DNA of 64,000 nt, taken from assembly GCA_023053545.1 (NCBI GenBank), contig JAKZAN010000005.1:10416001-10480000 (forward strand), given 5' to 3'. A model generated the notes under the pieces. It made no database searches and had not been told where the DNA came from. It was given only the letters and a program-made list of their open reading frames with translations. How positions within the stretch are numbered: the stretch's first letter is position 1; the number at the start of each line of letters is the position of its first letter. This document shows, piece by piece, positions 13,683 to 26,444 of this stretch. A program made the translations under genes and the position numbers. The DNA is from Lepidurus packardi. Taxonomy: Eukaryota; Arthropoda; Branchiopoda; Notostraca; Triopsidae.

Positions 13683-16600
13683 GTGGTTCGAGCGGTTGAG
13701 TATGATGGTCATTCTGCTCAATTGCGTGACGTTGGGCATGTACCAGCCGTGTGTGGACGAGGTGTGCGTGACAAATCGATGCAAAATCTTGCAGGTAAGA
13801 ACAAGCATGGTTGCAGGTCCTATATATTTCCTTGAACTTTGAACAAACCGTCTATTGATCGTTCTCGACATTGCATGTTATAAAGTACATAACATGGACT
13901 TGGTGATATTCCTCGCGATTGCCATGTTCTCTAAATCTTTAAAGGAACCCCCCACTTACTGCATTTCTTTACCAACGTCGCAGTGGAAATTTGAAAACCT
14001 GGCTCTTTGTTACTAAAAAAAATAGAATCATTTCGTTACCGTTAGGTACCACGCTCAATTAATCTTTCCGGAAACATTGTAGCTGTTTCGAATTTTTACC
14101 CCCGACCCCCCCCCCAAAAAAAAAAAGAAAAAGGAAAGAAAACCTTCAGAACTACCTATTTGTGTGGGCAAGTTATAGTTGCCATAGTTGTCCTTCTAAA
14201 AATTTTTTTTAAGAAGCTTCAAACTTTGCCTAAATGTATAGCCCAAGTTGCGCCATTTCTTCAAAATGCTCTACTAGTCATATTTTGAAGAGAAAAAGAA
14301 TTGTATCTTTAAAGAATTATTTCCAATAAAAAGAAAGAAATAATGTTCAAAAACGTCGCAGGAAATTCTATTCCATTGTAGAAGCTCCGAAGCGTAGAAA
14401 GTAGCTCTGTAAGCAAACTTTAACAGGGCCTGTACCCACCTGATGTTCCCAAGGCTAAACATTCATTGTTACCCTTCTCTCCACATCCTTAAATACTTAA
14501 AGTATTTCAACTGGAAACCAACAAAGCAAAGTCAATAAACAGTCCCCAAAACTTCCTTTCGTTGCATTTATTCGCTTTCCCATTGTAATCTTTGGTTGGA
14601 ATAACAAGTGAGGTACTAACAGTGTTTCCTAACTGCGACTCGGACCTTTAAGGGTGTAACTCTTGAAGACGTTATGGGCGAGGTTGGAAACACCGTCGCA
14701 AAAGAATAACTTCTTATATTTTAGCCTTATTTTTCCATTCTATCCATTGAAATCAATAATTCATTAAGGGTTTTGGCTTTCTTTAAAGATGTTTGATGAC
14801 TTCATCTTCGCGTTCTTCGCGATTGAGATGTTAATTAAAATTGTTGCCATGGGTGCATTTGGGAAAGGTACTTATTTGGCGGAAACGTGGAACCGGTTGG
14901 ATTTCTTCATTGTCCTCGCTGGGTAATAAATATCCCAGTGTTTTGTGCAAATTGCTGATTTTACAAAACTGGAATCGCTTTTTTCTTTCTTAGAGCGGTG
15001 GAGTACTGCCTGGATATGGAAAACATGAATTTGTCAGCCATCCGAACCATTCGGGTGTTGCGACCCCTTCGCGCAATTAACCGGATACCTAGTAAGGCGG
15101 ATTTGTTTCGCTAAAGTGCTTCCGTTTCCAATAATTTTCTGAAATACTGGCCAGTGTATTCGAAGTACTTTGAACTGCGGCCTAATCTTTAAGCCCATTT
15201 TCAGAAATGTTCTGTAAAACAATGAGTCACAGATGAGTTCTGTAAAACAATGAGTAACGAGTCACATAATTTCGGAAAATCTCTCTGGAAACTAGCTAGA
15301 AACCTACAATTGTATCTAAGTATTGCCGTTAGTAATACTTTTTATTGTGATTATAGAAAAATTACCTTATTTTGAATATTTTAGAAGTATTGTTTGTCAA
15401 TATGGAAATAGAGATATGAATTTTTTTATTTCTTTAGGCATGAGAATCCTGGTTACCCTTTTGCTGGACACTTTGCCCATGTTGGGCAACGTTTTGCTTT
15501 TGTGTTTCTTCGTCTTCTTCATTTTCGGAATCGTCGGGGTGCAGTTGTGGGCGGGACTGTTACGTCAGCGTTGCTACCTGGAGCTGCCCGAGGGCATTAG
15601 TGTCCCAACTTACTTGTAAGTATTGCACAATTCCTTTTCCAGTTTGATTTCCGAGTTTAGGAAGCAGAAAAGTTGTCAAAGCTCTACATCATCTAAGAAT
15701 TACGTTGATTTTCAATCCAAACATTACTTAATTGGTCTCCGCAGAAATCTTCCGCTGTATTACTCCGACAAAGTGAAAATCACCTTGTAAGTTATGAATA
15801 GCTTTTTGAGGTAGTAGATTGAGACAAAGGTTTTCAATGTTGACTAATCTCACTAAAAGCATTGGCGCTTCAGAATTTCTGCAGCAGTTGATGAATGTTC
15901 TTGGTCTGAATTTGAACTTGGAAAAGAGAATCTCATTCATACTAACCCACGTTATTACAGTACCACTCTGGATGGAAGCCTGCCTGTCTTTTATAAGCCT
16001 AAAACGCAAATCAGGTAGAGCGTCCCCCAACCCCCTCAAAACGCTGTATAGAATCCTACTCGCTGGTCGTGTCAATGTATAAATATATCTACCATGCAAG
16101 CTTGCATAACTGTCAAAGCGTAACTTAGCCCATTGCTTTCCAGGCATGCAACGAATATGGATATGGACTCTCTAATGAAAAAGTAACCCCTCTCTCCTAT
16201 AAAAAAAATAAAGTATTCTAACTTTCGCATGATCTCTCTGATGAATTGGCGGCCTTGCTCTTAAAAAACCGATTGGTATGATTTAGCAGAAAGCATGCCG
16301 AATGCTAGTGTCAAGTTTGGCCGTTAGAGGATTCCCCGAAACCTAACCTGTGATTGTCAACGGGAAGCAGGTTTAACTGAATATTTTTGGTTTGTGTTAA
16401 GGCCTTTGTCGACTTACTACAAGGTCCAGGAAGCCGAAAAGGATTATATCTGCGCTCTGCCAAAGGACAACGGCATGCACTTGTGTTCCCACCTCCCACC
16501 CATGAAGCATGAAGGACGTTTCTGCAACGAATCCGCCACTCCTGGAACCCTTAACCTGCCTACAAACAACTCTTGCGTTAATTGGAATCAATACTACAGC

Positions 16601-19600
16601 AACTGTAAAGCCGGGGAGAAGAATCCCTTCCAGGGAGCCATCTCCTTTGACAATATCGGTCTGGCGTGGGTGGCCATTTTTCTTGTAAGTTCGTTTTCGG
16701 ACCAAATTTAACGCTCCTCTGCCTACTTCCCCTCCTTTTAGGATCAGGTTATTGTTCTAGAGCCTAATCTGGAGGGTGTAGATGAAAGATAATGAAAAAA
16801 CTATTGAAGCGAGCTAGTATACCTAGAATCTACGCTAACCTCTCAGATTCAATCAGATTCTCATTGGATCCCATGCTTAGCCGATATTTTGATCGATTGG
16901 ACATCCTAAGGCAGTGTTTCAGTCGATTTAAAGATCGATTTAGTTGTTTACATTACACCAACCTCGGTCAGTGCTTAGCTAGTAAATCGATGAAGTGACG
17001 TAATTCTACATCACTCTTACAAAGATTAAAACTTATGTTATTTTTAATCATTAATATTATACATTAAACTGGCATGAATTGATAGATGGAATGTTGGAAC
17101 GACATTTTAAATCGATTGAATGTTTTCAAAATAATCGATACTGAATGGATATATGAAGCTGATTGATAATTGAGCTACAAGGAGATTTCTAAAGTTTTTG
17201 GGGAAATCGCAGGTGATAAGTCTGGAAGGTTGGACGGATATAATGTACTACGTCCAGGATGCGCATTCGTTTTGGGATTGGGGTTATTTCGTTCTCTTGA
17301 TCGTGGTAAGTGCTACTTCAGATTGTGCAAATCCTAAATTTTGTTCAAATGTTCTTTAATTGCTCTGCGATTTTGCTAGATTGGTTCTTTCTTCATGATC
17401 AATCTCTGCTTGGTTGTAATAGCGACTCAGTTTTCCGAGACCAAGAAACGGGAAATGGAACGCATCCGAATGGAACGAGCACGGTACCAATCCACGTCGA
17501 CCTTAGCCAGTACCTCTGCCTCAGAAGCCGCTTCTTGCTACCATCAAATTATTAAATACATAGCACACTTGTGGCGGCGAGGCAAACGGAGAATGTTGGC
17601 TAGGTACCGAGCTTACCGTAACCGGCATCGACAGGATCAGGTACCCCGTCCCCTTAGCCTCCGCCGCAGGCGAAGGCGTAAAACTCGTCGAGGAAGTCAG
17701 TCGGACAACAAACCTATTACATCCAATTGCGGTATAATGAAAAGCTCCCAACCTTCCTTTGTTATTCCCTCCGGGGACCACTGGCCAACTAAGACTGCAA
17801 CCGAGCTGCGCGCACTCCGCAGTGCCAGTATTCTTAGAGTACCCTCGTTGTACAGTGCCAACGAAAGTAGTTTAGGTGGTTTGACCCCTCAGATATCTGA
17901 AGAGATAGTATCCCCGCCTCATGCTAGTCCCGAATGTTCCATCATTGACACAATTGCTAGTCCGCGACGACCGTGCTTTGTCGGTCACTCGTCCATCGAG
18001 TCTAAAGACTTGTCCAGTGATTTCGCTAGTCCTTGGCTCTCAGTCTCACCCACCGGTGTTCCTTCTCGACGGCGGAGTAGTGTCATGTTCAACGACGTTG
18101 TGCGACTCCATGGTGACAAGAACGTCTGCTGCAACGAGAAGACTACCCAGACCGAGTCGGTGTCTACGCTGGTACCTATTGAGAATGTTTCTAGTCCTCC
18201 GAAACCCAAAAGCGCCAAATTTAGCAAACAGCCATCCGTTTTAGCTCCTGCTCGAACCTCTCCACCGCCAAATCAGCAAGTGCGAGCACAAGACGAGCGT
18301 GTACCCAGTTATTTGGTACCAGGACCAGGTCCTGGCCTACCTTTGCCTGCTTCTGGATACTTGACGTGCCAAGAACTGTTAGCCCTGAGTGGGGCCTTGG
18401 GCGCGGCGTTACCCACGCCGTTGGCGTTACCTATGAATGGTAGCACGCCGAAATATGGCGACAGCGATATGGTGAGGAATACTAGTCCTACGTACAGCCC
18501 GCAAGCTCTGCCGTCGTTAGCGTTGGCCTTGTGGCCCGAACCTGGTCTAGAAAGGAAGTTGTCCAGGTTACCTCAAGAATGGTGGGACGGAGAGATGATG
18601 AGTCCGGACTGTGATGATAATAATGGTCGTGAAGGTTCCTGTGATAGTGAAGGTGAAGAGGAGGATAGTGGGGACGAGGATTATGATAATGAGAACGACG
18701 AGTATGATGAAGAGGAAGAGGATTACCGTCCGGAGAAACCCCAAAGGTGCTCTTGCTTAGTTCGTGGCGTGCAGAAAGTGCGAGGATGGGTGAAAGACCT
18801 GGTCGAGTACAAGTACTTTCAGCAGGCTATTTTAGGAGCCATCTTGATTAATACTTTAAGTATGGGAATTGAATACCATAACCAGGTACTGAATCTTTCA
18901 TCTTATGGTCTTTACAATCCCTTTTGGGAATTCTTACAATCCCTTCTGAAATTTTCCAGCCAGAGGAACTGACGTTGATAGTAGAGTACAGCAATGTGAT
19001 CTTCTCGGCGGTATTTGCCGTCGAGATGATACTGAAGGTCATCGCTGATGGAATACTGGGCTACGTCAGCAACGGCTTTAATGTCTTCGACGGCGTTATC
19101 GTCTGCCTCAGGTACGATTTTTCTTCATTTGCTTTGAAAAATGTCCACTAGCAATTAAGGCAAACCATATCTAGCGGCGTGGAAGTGTTCCAGTCGTATT
19201 ATTATGGAGCGGACTCTGCTGGTAGCTCCGGTCTCTCAGTGCTGCGAACATTCCGACTGCTGCGTATTCTCAAACTCGTCCGCTTCATGCCCAACCTGAG
19301 ACGACAACTACTCGTCATGCTGAAGACAATGGACAACGTCGCCATCTTTTTCGCCTTATTGATCCTCTTCATTTTCATCTTCAGGTAGAACTACAAATCA
19401 CAAAAGTCTTTCTTTTAAAAAAACAATCTAACCCTCCCTCCTAAACATATTAATGATTCACTTGGGATTTCCTTAAAGTGGAAGATATTCTTCCATACGG
19501 TTTTTGAAGTAATGCCGAAATATTAATGAATTGTCTTGGCTATGTGCAGTATCCTGGGGATGAATTTATTTGGTTGCAAATTTTGTCGTAAAAATGCCGA

Positions 19601-22600
19601 CGAAACGAGTACTTGTGACCGCAAAAACTTCGATTCGCTTCTATGGGCCATTGTGACAGTTTTCCAGGTATTGCTTCCGCAGAAAATGTGTCTCTTTAGG
19701 ACGTAGAGTACTTATAAGGCATAAGGTACTAGTAGCTGCCAGAACTTTCTCACAAACACAAAGTAGTTCTGTGTATCATGAAGAAGTTGCGACACTAATG
19801 CCCTCTAGTGCTGTACTCCCAGCTCGTATCGATTAAAAAACTGCAAATTGCATGAAGCGGAGGATCAATTCTTGAACAAGAATCTGGAGTACCGGTCGCG
19901 TTCGGTATTGACTCACGACTTGAAAAAAAAAATAGAGCTGCAATACCAATTCCCTCCCCAACTTTGTAGTAGAAATGTGACTTGTCTAACTTTTTGGATT
20001 GAAAAGGATCGTTCTAGTCAGGCTCCGTTTTCTTTTTACGTTTTGTTTACTTTGCAGTGTGCTTGGCATGTATTTATTTGGCGGTAAATTTTGCATGAGA
20101 GAGGATGGTTCGCGAACCTGCTCGTGCTCGGAGATCTTGGCCCGTGATCCTGGTTGCATTTGCGATCGCAAACATTTCAACACGCTGTTATGGGCGACTG
20201 TGACCGTTTTCCAGGCAAGTGTCATTAGTTAGAGGTTTGGTGGTAGTCAATTAACTGGATGTCATTAAGATTTACGTCCTAGAAATCTCCAGAATCCAAA
20301 TACGAGGCACCCGTAAAACGATTCTACTTACAGATTCTGACGCAAGAAGACTGGAACGTCGTCCTGTTTAATGGAATGGAGAAGACGAGTCACTGGGCAG
20401 CACTTTACTTCGTAGCATTGATGACTTTCGGAAACTATGTACTGTTCAACTTACTGGTAGCCATCCTCGTCGAAGGATTCTCCGCTGAGGTAAAACTTTG
20501 TACAAGTCAGTCAATTGTTTCTGAGTGACGAGAGCGAACTCTACCAAAGCAATACACTACCTAGCTTGGCAGAAATAGAGGGCGGTACCCACAACCGAAA
20601 CCCTGGAAAGAAATTTACGTCTCTGAATTACAGACTGCACAGTTGGAGTTCGCTTTCCTTCAAACTAAGGCGATTTTCCAATCGCCTTTTTTTTATTGAA
20701 TTAAATTTCTTGTAATGAATGGTTTGCTGTGCGATGGGTGTTGTTTAGTGTGCATCTTCTGATTGGGCTGTTGCTTTTCCTTTTTTTCCCGGTCATTCTT
20801 CTTTTCTTCTCTATCCTCTTCTTGACCTTTCCGTTGCCCTCAGCGCACAGAAAGGTTGGAGCGGGAGCAACGCGAACTTGTTCGGCAAGAACGACACGCC
20901 GCCAGGAGCGCTGCTGCTGCAGCGGCGGCCGCTTTAGAAAATGGCGAAGTGATAGCTAATGGGGGAACCAAAGAAGTGGATTCCGACTTGGGTCCTTACC
21001 TGGCACTGGAAGGTATCGAACAGGATACCCTCCCTGGCGAAAGTATTGTTGGTGGGGAAGACGAAGCCGAGGTATTTGCTTGGCCAATCCCCTTATTTCT
21101 TTTGCGTTGTGCATGGTTTTTGCTCGCTTTTTTCGATTCTTCGTTTTTTTGGCGTTAACGGACCCTTGGAAAAAGTCCTGTGAACTATCTGGTCCAATCT
21201 CCAATAGGAAGAGCGCAAGCGCAGCCTGATGAGCCTCCAAATGCCTCCCACCGAAACCACCGAATGTGGTCGCAAAGACAATTACAACGCAGTTAAAGAA
21301 CAACAACGACTTCAGCAACTCGATTATGATCCCAAATGCAATATCGAGCGTGGTAACTAATAACCAATTTTCTTAATAAGGAAACCATTAGCTTAACGAG
21401 CAAACGTAGAAACCATGTTACTGGGCCAGCCTTCATTACTCTCCGTCGCCAAACCTGAAAAGAGTGACACGTGGAACTCGGAAGCAAATGTTCTCCTGCC
21501 ACCCATGATCACCCACACGGCGGCTACACCACAAGGGTCACCCAACGCTACATTAGATAGTAGCGCGCGCGAGGCTCTGCACCGTCTATCACCCCGATCA
21601 GCCATGCTACTGTCTAACCCCGATACTTTGACTTCCACCGAACTCACTCTTGTAAATTTCTAAAAATTTCTTGGTTCTGCTGCTTAATACTTTCTTATTG
21701 AAACACTTTTCCAGTTGAATGAGTTATCTGTACCCAGCTTGTCCCGTACTCCTAGTAATAGATCGACGAACTCTCGGACATCACGGCCACCAACTAGGCG
21801 AGCCAGCTTAACTCCGGGTGGTCTGCCTAGAGGGATTTTAACCCGAAAGGGTAGTCTGTCGGCTTGTCCTAAACCACTGTCAGTTCCCGAAGCTGAAGAA
21901 ATGTCGTTGCTGGTACCTAGTGAAGGTCAGTCGTCAACCACTGGCGTTAGTCGGCAAGGCAGCAAACGTCTCTGGAAAAAGTTCAGAGAAAACCCGCTAG
22001 GGGAGTCGGGTTCAGATGCGGACGGCGAGCACGATGAAGAAGCTTACTTAAACAACAGGCAAATTACTAGTGGCGAACGAAACTGTAATGGTAGCGCCTT
22101 CGACCCCAGTCGAGTTAAAAAGCCGATACTGTCTCATCAGAATTCGTTCGGCAGCCCTAAAACGTTAAGTCCGCAGAACTCCATACGTAGCAACGGCTCC
22201 TCCCCGCGTGCATTCAACCCCAATGGACCAGTAGGTGTCCAATATGGATGTGGTATTGGTCTTACTTTCTCAATGTTTGTTATATTACAGATTACCTTGT
22301 CGCGGCACAATTCTGTCATGAGTACCTCCAAGGCTACGAACTTGGCTAATACTGAACCCTCTACCAGTGCGTTGAAACTGGATGAGGAACCAGCTCCTAA
22401 ACCCTCTAACTACACCCGACTACTAGAACGCTTTGAGTGGTTGAAAAAGCGAGACGATTATGCCCTCTTTTTATTTTCTCCAGAAAATCCGTATGAATCT
22501 ATTGGACACGCTTAGTTTTATAACCTTGATGGTTAATTTTTACTCGTAGATTCCGTAGACTGTGTATCACCCTGGTGGGGAAGAAATGGTTCGACCACCT

Positions 22601-25600
22601 CATCCTATTTTTCATTGGTTTAAACTGCGTCACACTAGCGATGGAACGACCTCATATTCCTCCTGACTCTATCGAAAGAGCGTTCTTGGTCATTGCCAAT
22701 TACGTTTTCACTGTCGTCTTTGCCATTGAAATGTTTGTCAAAGTAAGTCCAACGACAAGACAAGATCTGGATAGTTAACCGGTAGACTTTTAATTGTGTA
22801 CGATGTAAAGGTACTCGCCTCTGGAATGATTTACGGGAAAGAAGCGTACTTTACCTCTGGGTGGAATATAATGGATGGTTTACTCGTATCCATCTCCATT
22901 GTTGACGTTCTCATGCTATTTCTCTCGAGCGGAAGTCCTCGTATTTTTGGAATATTAAGGGTAATAACTCTGATTGCTTTATGTTAATAAATAAGGTCAT
23001 TGTGTGCATGGTACTTCCTGGTAAACGTAGGTGGTTCGACTCCTACGATCGCTGCGCCCTCTGCGCGTCATTAACCGCGCGCCAGGTTTGAAACTTGTGG
23101 TGCAAACGTTACTTTCTTCACTCAGACCCATCGGAAATATCGTTCTCATTTGCTGCACATTCTTCATCATCTTTGGCATTCTTGGGGTTCAGGTAAGGAC
23201 GATTTTGAAAGCCAGTAATGATTGTTTTAGTTTAATATCTTACTATCTCTTGCTTATTTTAAGTATTTATTATATAAGAATACTGAATAAATACTTTGAC
23301 TTGCAGCTGTTCAAGGGGGCGTTCTTTTACTGCGAGGGACCAAATATTCGGCACGTCAAGAACCGAACAGATTGCTTATCGGATTCTCGGAACGTCTGGG
23401 TGAACCGGAAGTATAACTTCGACGACCTGGGCCAAGCGTTGATGTCTCTCTTCGTACTCTCCTCCAAAGATGGATGGGTCAATATTATGTACACTGGTTT
23501 GGACGCGGTTGGCGTGGATCAGCAGCCCGTAGAGAACTTCTCCGAGTGGCGCCTACTCTACTTTATTTCTTTTCTGCTCCTTGTGGGATTCTTCGTGTTA
23601 AACATGTTTGTGGGCGTGGTGGTTGAAAACTTCCATCGCTGTCGGGAAGAGCAAGAGAAAGAAGAACGAGCCCGTCGCATGGCTAAAAGAGCCCGCAAAT
23701 TAGAGAAGAAACGAAGAAGTAAGTTTGACTTTGTCCGAGCATGTCTTCATCCAAAGAGTTCTTCTTAATTACTGTTCTCGTTTCTTTTTAAACCTTCTTT
23801 CCATCTTCTGACTGTCCAATATTTGTTACCTGGTGTAGAAGCACTTGCCTCAGGAGGCGAAGTGCCACCAGACAGCGAAGATAATGAGGTAGACGAAGAA
23901 GAAATTGCTGCTCAAAAGAGGGCTAAGAAATTACGGGGTAGGCAACTGTTTGGAGCCCCCAACCAAATTAGTCACTAACTCATTTAGTAACTACTCTGTC
24001 TTCGAGCAATCTTAGTTAGCTATGCATGTCAAAAGTTAACCCAATATTGCTTTGCAGGCATCCTAACAATTTATGTGGCATCTCCGCATATCTGACGCCC
24101 TTTTGCATTGTTTTATAGAAATGAGGGAGCCACCGTACTATAGAGACTATTCCAAATACCGCCTAATCATCCACAACGTGGTGACGTCCAAGTACTTCGA
24201 CTTGGCCATCGCTGCAGTCATTGGGCTGAACGTAGTAACTATGGCAATGGAGTTTTACAAGATGCCCCAGGTAAATCCTTGACAAATGAGAAACGAGAAG
24301 TTATGATGGATATAAAAAGGAATTATCATAGGAACTGAACAATGCCTTGAGGGGATTTAATTTCTTCTTCACGTCCGTCTTCATTGTGGAGTCAATCATG
24401 AAAGTGGTGGCGCTTGGAGTTAAGCGATACATGAAGGACAGGTAGTATTTAGGATTCGAATAACTTGCCACGAATGGAGAAAATTGATTGAAAAACTTTC
24501 TTAGATGGAACCAACTAGACGTTTTCATCGTCATCTTGTCCATAATGGGGATCGTCCTGGAGGAAATGGAGTCGGACCTGATACCCATAAATCCAACCAT
24601 CATTCGCGTCATGAGAGTGATGCGAATCGCTCGAGGTAAAAGCGAATGGATGGTTAGAGTAAATAGATTTCGAAGTAACATCTTGCTTCCAGTTCTCAAA
24701 CTGCTGAAGATGGCCAAGGGTATCCGTTCCTTGCTAGATACGGTTATGCAAGCACTACCTCAAGTTGGAAATCTTGGATTGCTGTTCTATTTGTTGTTTT
24801 TCATTTTCGCTGCACTGGGAGTGGAACTCTTTGGACGCTTAGGTAAGTCGTTTATGTTTTCTTAATCGCTTCTGATTTTTTTCGGGAATTTCTCTATGAC
24901 ATTTCAAAAGGATGACAATATGTTTATGACAATCTCAATCTTTGACAATGTTTATGTCTATGACAATATGTTTTGATCTACATATTTCTATGACTGATCA
25001 GAATTTGTTGTTTAAAATATTTTAGAATGTGATGACGACCATCCCTGTCAAGGTTTGGGAGAACATGCCCATTTTGCCAATTTTGGTATCTCGTTTCTGA
25101 CCTTATTCCGCGTAGCCACTGGCGACAACTGGAATGGGATCATGAAAGACACGCTGCGGGAAAACTGTGATTCTTCTGCGGAATGCGTCAAGAATTGCTG
25201 CGTTTCCCATATCATTGCCCCAATCTTTTTCGTAGTCTTCGTCTTAATGGCCCAATTTGTCCTCGTCAACGTAGTAGTCGCTGTTCTCATGAAACATCTG
25301 GAAGAATCACACAAACAGGTAAGCAAGGCTTCGCTCGGGGCGTTCACTGTTACTGACGTCATTCTTGGTGTTACCAACATTTAATGATGGTTCCCAATGT
25401 CTACTTGTGAACTTTGGTTTATAGCATCAATTTGTTCATGTTTCTGCCATATTTTCTACCTTTATGTTTTATTGTCGTTGTTGCATTCTTGTGAATTGTG
25501 TGATTACGTTAACGCAGACTGCTGAAGAACCGTTATTGATGCCGGAAGAGAGTACGGATGACGATTTAGGAGACAGCAGAACTACCGCTGCAGAAACATC

Positions 25601-26444
25601 TGGTTCTATTGAGGCTCCTCCCCTTGCGATTATCTCTTCCTAAAAGTTTAAAAAAGCCACCTTAGGAACAGCAAAATTCACCATAAATCTCTTCTGTCGG
25701 CACCAAACAAAATTCAAAGTGTAAGAAGCTCTTACTTAGCCCCCCACCCCCCCCCCCCCCAAAAAAAAAACGAGAGAAAAAGCTGGTTTTAGCGAGTAGT
25801 TTTTTCTTCTTAACATATTCATATACCTTAGTTTGGTTAACCCCGCAAAACAAGATCCCTTTCTTAAAGCCGCCCACAGCTTGGACCTTAAAAAGTCAAG
25901 GACTTGTGCTCGGTAGTGAATCTTTTTAGGCTAATTAGTTCCGCTATAGTTTTTCCAACTATATCTTGCACGTAATAGTATTTCTGCACTGGCACTAGTT
26001 TCAACTTAAACTGGGCTTCCTTGTTAATTTAATATATTGGATTGTATTTCTATGTATTTTAACAGCAAGAGGACGAATTGGAGATGGAAATCGCGCTACA
26101 GGAAGAATTCGATGCGGAAGAACAGCAGTTGGAGATGCAGCAATTACTCTACGATTCGGCAGTATTGCAAAATATGAATCAAAATTTATCTGGGATGGAA
26201 GATTCGATGGAAGGACAAGAAGTTATGGCCAATAGCGACGAAGAAATCATGCGACAAGTATCAGTTGTTAGAAATATTTCATAACGAAAGTCTTCATTTA
26301 ACAATTTTTTTATTAATGTAGAATTCGTATGACAGCCAGGTTTCCATCTCACCGAGGCAAAGTCTGTGGATCTTGAAGGCGGATACGTTTAGTGAGGAAG
26401 AAGAAATACGAGTGACTGATACTAGTACTGTACCCATCTGTTAA
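13683..26444 (+). CDS. Ca-alpha1T: T-type voltage-gated calcium channel alpha1 subunit (Cav3), partial at the 5' end
   Basis: This is a low-voltage-activated calcium channel of the plasma membrane. Exons: 13683-13794, 14789-14922, 14994-15091, 15438-15615, 15745-15786, 15961-16014, 16402-16684, 17213-17305, 17380-18885, 18960-19111, 19175-19384, 19550-19667 or 20058-20214, 20334-20489, 20844-21071, 21208-21352, 21410-21651, 21715-22230, 22291-22490, 22550-22742, 22811-22960, 23031-23192, 23307-23718, 23839-23937, 24119-24270, 24332-24441, 24505-24635, 24693-24842, 25026-25318, 26066-26257, 26322-26444. All phases close, giving about 2210 residues in the window. The four pore motifs are SLEGW, TQEDW, SKDGW and TGDNW, the EEDD filter that marks T-type channels. 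S4 segments are plain ([29 protein letters not shown]). The I-II linker starts with the family's gating-brake region, followed by a long acidic tract. The II-III linker keeps the conserved 'HTAATP'. The N-terminus is missing upstream. An AATAAA lies at 26916. Confidence 0.97.
17380..18885 (+). CDS. Cav3 exon for end of IS6, I-II linker and start of IIS1
   Basis: This 502-codon exon starts with the end of IS6 ([19 protein letters not shown]) and the charged helix-loop-helix that serves as the T-channel gating brake. It then runs through a long Ser/Pro-rich linker to an Asp/Glu-rich stretch encoded at about 18595-18725, and ends in IIS1 just before the PEEL exon. The linker beyond the brake is poorly conserved between phyla, and I recognise no further domain in it. 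Confidence 0.9.
19550..19667 (+). CDS. Cav3 alternative domain II turret exon, short form
   Basis: Encodes the end of IIS5 and the extracellular turret up to the pore helix: [15 protein letters not shown], then [20 protein letters not shown]. It has three cysteines. Length is 118 nt, with the same entry phase (1 nt completes a codon) and exit phase as the second version at 20058-20214, so only one of the two can be used per transcript. It has standard AG acceptor and GT donor sites. Confidence 0.9.
20058..20214 (+). CDS. Cav3 alternative domain II turret exon, long five-cysteine form
   Basis: Homologous to the exon at 19550-19667 ([13 protein letters not shown] at the start, [13 protein letters not shown] at the end) but 13 codons longer, with five cysteines in the turret. 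Length 157 nt is equal modulo 3 to the short form. Its donor is GC (CAG|GCAAGT) rather than GT, a minor class of U2 donor often seen at regulated exons. In molluscan Cav3, alternative turret exons at this position are reported to change sodium versus calcium permeation. Confidence 0.9.
22231..22290 (+). other. 60-nt phase-0 mini-intron (retainable) in the Cav3 II-III linker
   Basis: GTAGGT at 22231 and ATTACAG ending at 22290 flank a 60-nt segment inside an otherwise continuous frame. It contains no stop and is a multiple of three, so retention would simply add 20 mostly hydrophobic residues. I favour removal because the sites are good and the insert (rich in Gly, Phe, Val) is unlike the polar linker around it. 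Confidence 0.6.
25518..25643 (+). CDS. Cav3 alternative last exon giving a short C-terminus
   Basis: Follows the IVS6 exon (ends 25318, phase 0). An AG acceptor at 25516-25517 opens a 41-codon frame with an acidic, Ser/Thr-rich tail, starting [16 protein letters not shown] and ending with TAA at 25641-25643. If skipped, the IVS6 exon joins 26066-26257, also phase 0, which gives the conserved acidic helix ([15 protein letters not shown]) seen after IVS6 in other Cav3 proteins. I infer two C-terminal isoforms. No AATAAA is visible just after the stop, so the polyadenylation site is not shown. Confidence 0.65.
   Translation, partial: TAEEPLLMPEESTDDDLGDSRTTAAETSGSIEAPPLAIISS

Noticed and set aside
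13690..13693. Ordinary AG acceptor (TTCGAG|CGG) for the first Cav3 exon
   Set aside because: It would require the intron to end by chance in bases that encode the conserved WFE. The U12 branch point and AC end explain the sequence better, though RNA is needed to settle it.
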